Made by a program: the position numbers and the translations under genes. Below, one piece after another: positions 63,001 through 64,000 of a DNA stretch of 64,000 nt (positions are counted from its first letter, which is position 1; every line of letters begins with the position of its first letter). This DNA is from Anaerohalosphaeraceae bacterium (GTDB lineage Bacteria > Planctomycetota > Phycisphaerae > Sedimentisphaerales > UBA12454). The notes beneath the pieces were generated by a model, which was not told where the DNA came from, did not search any database, and saw only the letters and a list, made by a program, of their open reading frames with translations. The stretch spans positions 1 through 64,000 of the forward strand of contig JAIORA010000048.1 of the NCBI GenBank assembly GCA_021108375.1, in the 5' to 3' direction.

Positions 63001-64000
63001 TGTATAAGCTTCACGCTGCGCTTCGTCATCAAACAGATTAGCATCATAATGGTAAATTGGTGTGCTGTCGGCATACTCATTCATATAATAACTGGCAAAA
63101 TTGGCACGTTTGTATGTATCACTGGTACGGGTCTCAAATGTTGGCCGGCTGGCAATATCAAAATCCTGCTCCAATACAACAATTCCCTCAATGTCAATTC
63201 TGTCGCGAAGCTCAATCAAACCATACAGAACACCGGTTAGTGTTTTGCCGGTAACGAGTATTTTACTATCATCAAAGCTCTTGACATAAAAACCCTGCTC
63301 GCCAACCCAGTTCACATCTACCGTAAGATTAGCATCTGCAACCAAAGGAGCTATGCAGGGGTCATCATATTTCCCGGCATATATGACAGTTTGCTGGTTG
63401 CAATCGACGGCAATTTTTATATCATCCCAATAGCCGGAATCCCCATCCTTCCAGAAACGGCATTTTATTCTGTCGAAAGAATCAGCATCGCTGTTCTCAA
63501 ACGGACGATTAATATCCTCTGCTTCCCAAGCACCTGCACCTGCCTGTTTTACTCTTAAGTCAAATGTTTTGGCTGAAAAGTCTGTTGTCAGTTCAAACTT
63601 ATACCAGGTATCCAGCGAAAAATCGCTCAACAGTATTACATCGGAAAAGTTGCTTCTGCAAACAATCCTTTTTATTGCACCTCCGCTTAAACATTCCATC
63701 CTTACCGTTGTAGCCAGCCTGTCGAAATCGTCAGTGAAGTAGGTATAATGCGTGCGGTATCCATTCCCGCCCCACACATATTTTCCGTACCAGGTTGCAA
63801 CATACTTATCGGTATTAAAACCACTGCCAAAATCAAGGGCTGTACTTCCCTCGCCACTGGAGCCTTGTACCCTGCCACACTGGCTTCCTACATAAGCGCC
63901 GCTGGTCGCAATGGTAGTTGAGCCTGCTGTCGGAACCCAGTTCAGATTGGAAATAATATCCGGCTCATCCCATATATTACTAACAGAAGTATCCCATGTT
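60019..64000 (-). CDS. Very large secreted glycoside-hydrolase-like protein with dockerin (5' end beyond window)
   Basis: At least 1,326 residues in the window; the frame is still open at 64000, so the start and signal peptide lie outside. Order: a LamG-like jelly-roll domain at the N-terminal side (SGAYVGSQCGRVQGSSG and on), then a GH20/GH67-type N-terminal domain (GVLYGLIELRDRI). A barrel-like region with GGILLNIGEHCQS and many Trp follows, then helical and beta regions, a second LamG-like domain (GDAYSGSQCGRVTGSSS) and a C-terminal dockerin (GDLNEDCSVDMNDVAVFVSHWL). Probably degrades polysaccharide outside the cell. The catalytic family and substrate are not assigned. Confidence 0.8.
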   Translation of the reverse strand, partial: TWDTSVSNIWDEPDIISNLNWVPTAGSTTIATSGAYVGSQCGRVQGSSGEGSTALDFGSGFNTDKYVATWYGKYVWGGNGYRTHYTYFTDDFDRLATTVRMECLSGGAIKRIVCRSNFSDVILLSDFSLDTWYKFELTTDFSAKTFDLRVKQAGAGAWEAEDINRPFENSDADSFDRIKCRFWKDGDSGYWDDIKIAVDCNQQTVIYAGKYDDPCIAPLVADANLTVDVNWVGEQGFYVKSFDDSKILVTGKTLTGVLYGLIELRDRIDIEGIVVLEQDFDIASRPTFETRTSDTYKRANFASYYMNEYADSTPIYHYDANLFDDEAQREAYTVRVEASRNGMRSSIATAKAYGAKVYVFSYLPSMPEWMIDNFIAVHPETEPYRRTEYYHPFICPSKQASKDLLYNKIRNLFEDVNDIGGILLNIGEHCQSIYSCGCGDCGNEYDTTLYRNRLIEYVNLIRKAMLEARGYDPNYSYPDDFDAPKVYLRPWGIINHGLGGNPNLFESLSGDLPTDVRFRAKLTVPPANDYAWKNDFTQYVDMPRMETFGWHNYHPSLNQPCPAQLCYTGPKFCSRAMAMANEGVSGQANTRGPDASDVLYEPSRLAGNRIAWDPCSFDSNDFLLSWATSRFGTAAAPNVVSALDDSYKITDAVITYPEMSGWFNIMTFVKDNYVLFYDRACVGSQTSSVKNVSTGTLSSVLSQFSITEANNIAVQAEQNFANAVSINPDSNDLQRWWDMSKATKALTGFYRNYHYALVYNNLYGNTGNSSYRNTAASYIELALPQAEDYVDLMNQLHPKFNDYFREFEAEWSKDGIPGGDAVGGSYFFYGQMAALDQQCKTGYSRLVMQPMQESNYPYLHWQATNNYAHIGNKRHSPFDEEDLWPYTYNDLKSKWEGSEYVVDTKVGNFALPQIISPWILPTLKVQFRDDLSNGAMLKITFVPLGCKARYSLDGGLVLRKSLQKILLNGQHIETLVDITVDDALMDDEFVRYVELPLTGSGVQDYELTFQSKPNADAECIGTEFYDIKLYTPDVQSAMVNTTFEAGSAGTGTWTLSEWGDETAGSGNNDPDPITNVKWLNNSGSQQVVGSGDAYSGSQCGRVTGSSSTSAKYAKLDFAGGGNTGIYKVTWYQKTKIISGSSERRYSYFTLYDETTAKWAARIQVNPGKGDVEIYDGSGYTKIMDAADNTWYEFEMILNYQTHKFDIKARQAGSTGPWNIAAEQDFYDATCNSLDRVYGYGRCNEIYGYFDDIKVEPVCGGLGYPDGDLNEDCSVDMNDVAVFVSHWLDTSCASPGWCEGSDLDKSTDVEFVDLAILAENWLEDRQN

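Overview
The window looks like a chromosome segment of a planctomycete, probably class Phycisphaerae (Sedimentisphaerales-like). This is inferred from the combination of dockerin type I tails, PEP-CTERM sorting tails, H-X9-DG prepilin-like proteins, frequent TTG/GTG starts, and intergenic spaces full of short dispersed repeats. No rRNA, CRISPR array, integrase or transposase was seen.

Layout. (1) 0.2-10.5 kb: a glycosyltransferase fusion on the minus strand, then a plus-strand sulfur and Fe-S block: Rrf2 regulator, cysK, cysE, nadA, metY, a four-helix-bundle cassette, nifU and nifS. (2) 10.5-13.1 kb: tRNA-Leu, proB and proA on the minus strand. (3) 13.2-24.6 kb: ubiE/menG, rplM-rpsI, argC, an orphan gene between inverted repeats, a nitrilase-family amidase, argJ, cobO, ispD, a minus-strand M24 peptidase, a rhomboid-TPR protein and a secreted SH3 protein. 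(4) 24.6-32.5 kb: a repeat-rich spacer, then a consensus promoter and structured leader ahead of nusA-infB-rbfA, followed by a helix-hairpin-helix-like protein with a histone-like tail, hisG and yebC. (5) 32.6-48.6 kb: a long minus-strand run: ruvX, mannose-1-phosphate guanylyltransferase, pgi, pcrA/uvrD, a conserved membrane protein, an ABC exporter pair, a heavy-metal P-type ATPase and three SPFH-domain proteins. (6) 48.7-51.6 kb: ABC-2 permease, N-acetylglutamate synthase-like GNAT and a GltS-type transporter. (7) 51.8-58.7 kb: an accessory surface region with a PEP-CTERM gene behind an attenuator-like leader, thiC under a TPP riboswitch, a coiled-coil membrane protein, and a cobalamin riboswitch followed by a DUF4465 PEP-CTERM protein, a dockerin surface protein, a prepilin/gene-tail chimera and an H-X9-DG pseudopilin. 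(8) 58.9-64 kb: ferredoxin, tRNA-Glu, tRNA-Cys and a very large dockerin-tailed glycoside-hydrolase-like protein that runs off the right edge.

The most unusual points are: the cobalamin riboswitch in front of secreted surface proteins rather than a recognisable uptake or synthesis gene; two orphan genes (8029 and 16539), each enclosed by inverted copies of a different dispersed repeat; repeats that begin exactly at, or within a few bases of, the stop codons of many unrelated genes; and a leader with a strong terminator in front of nusA.
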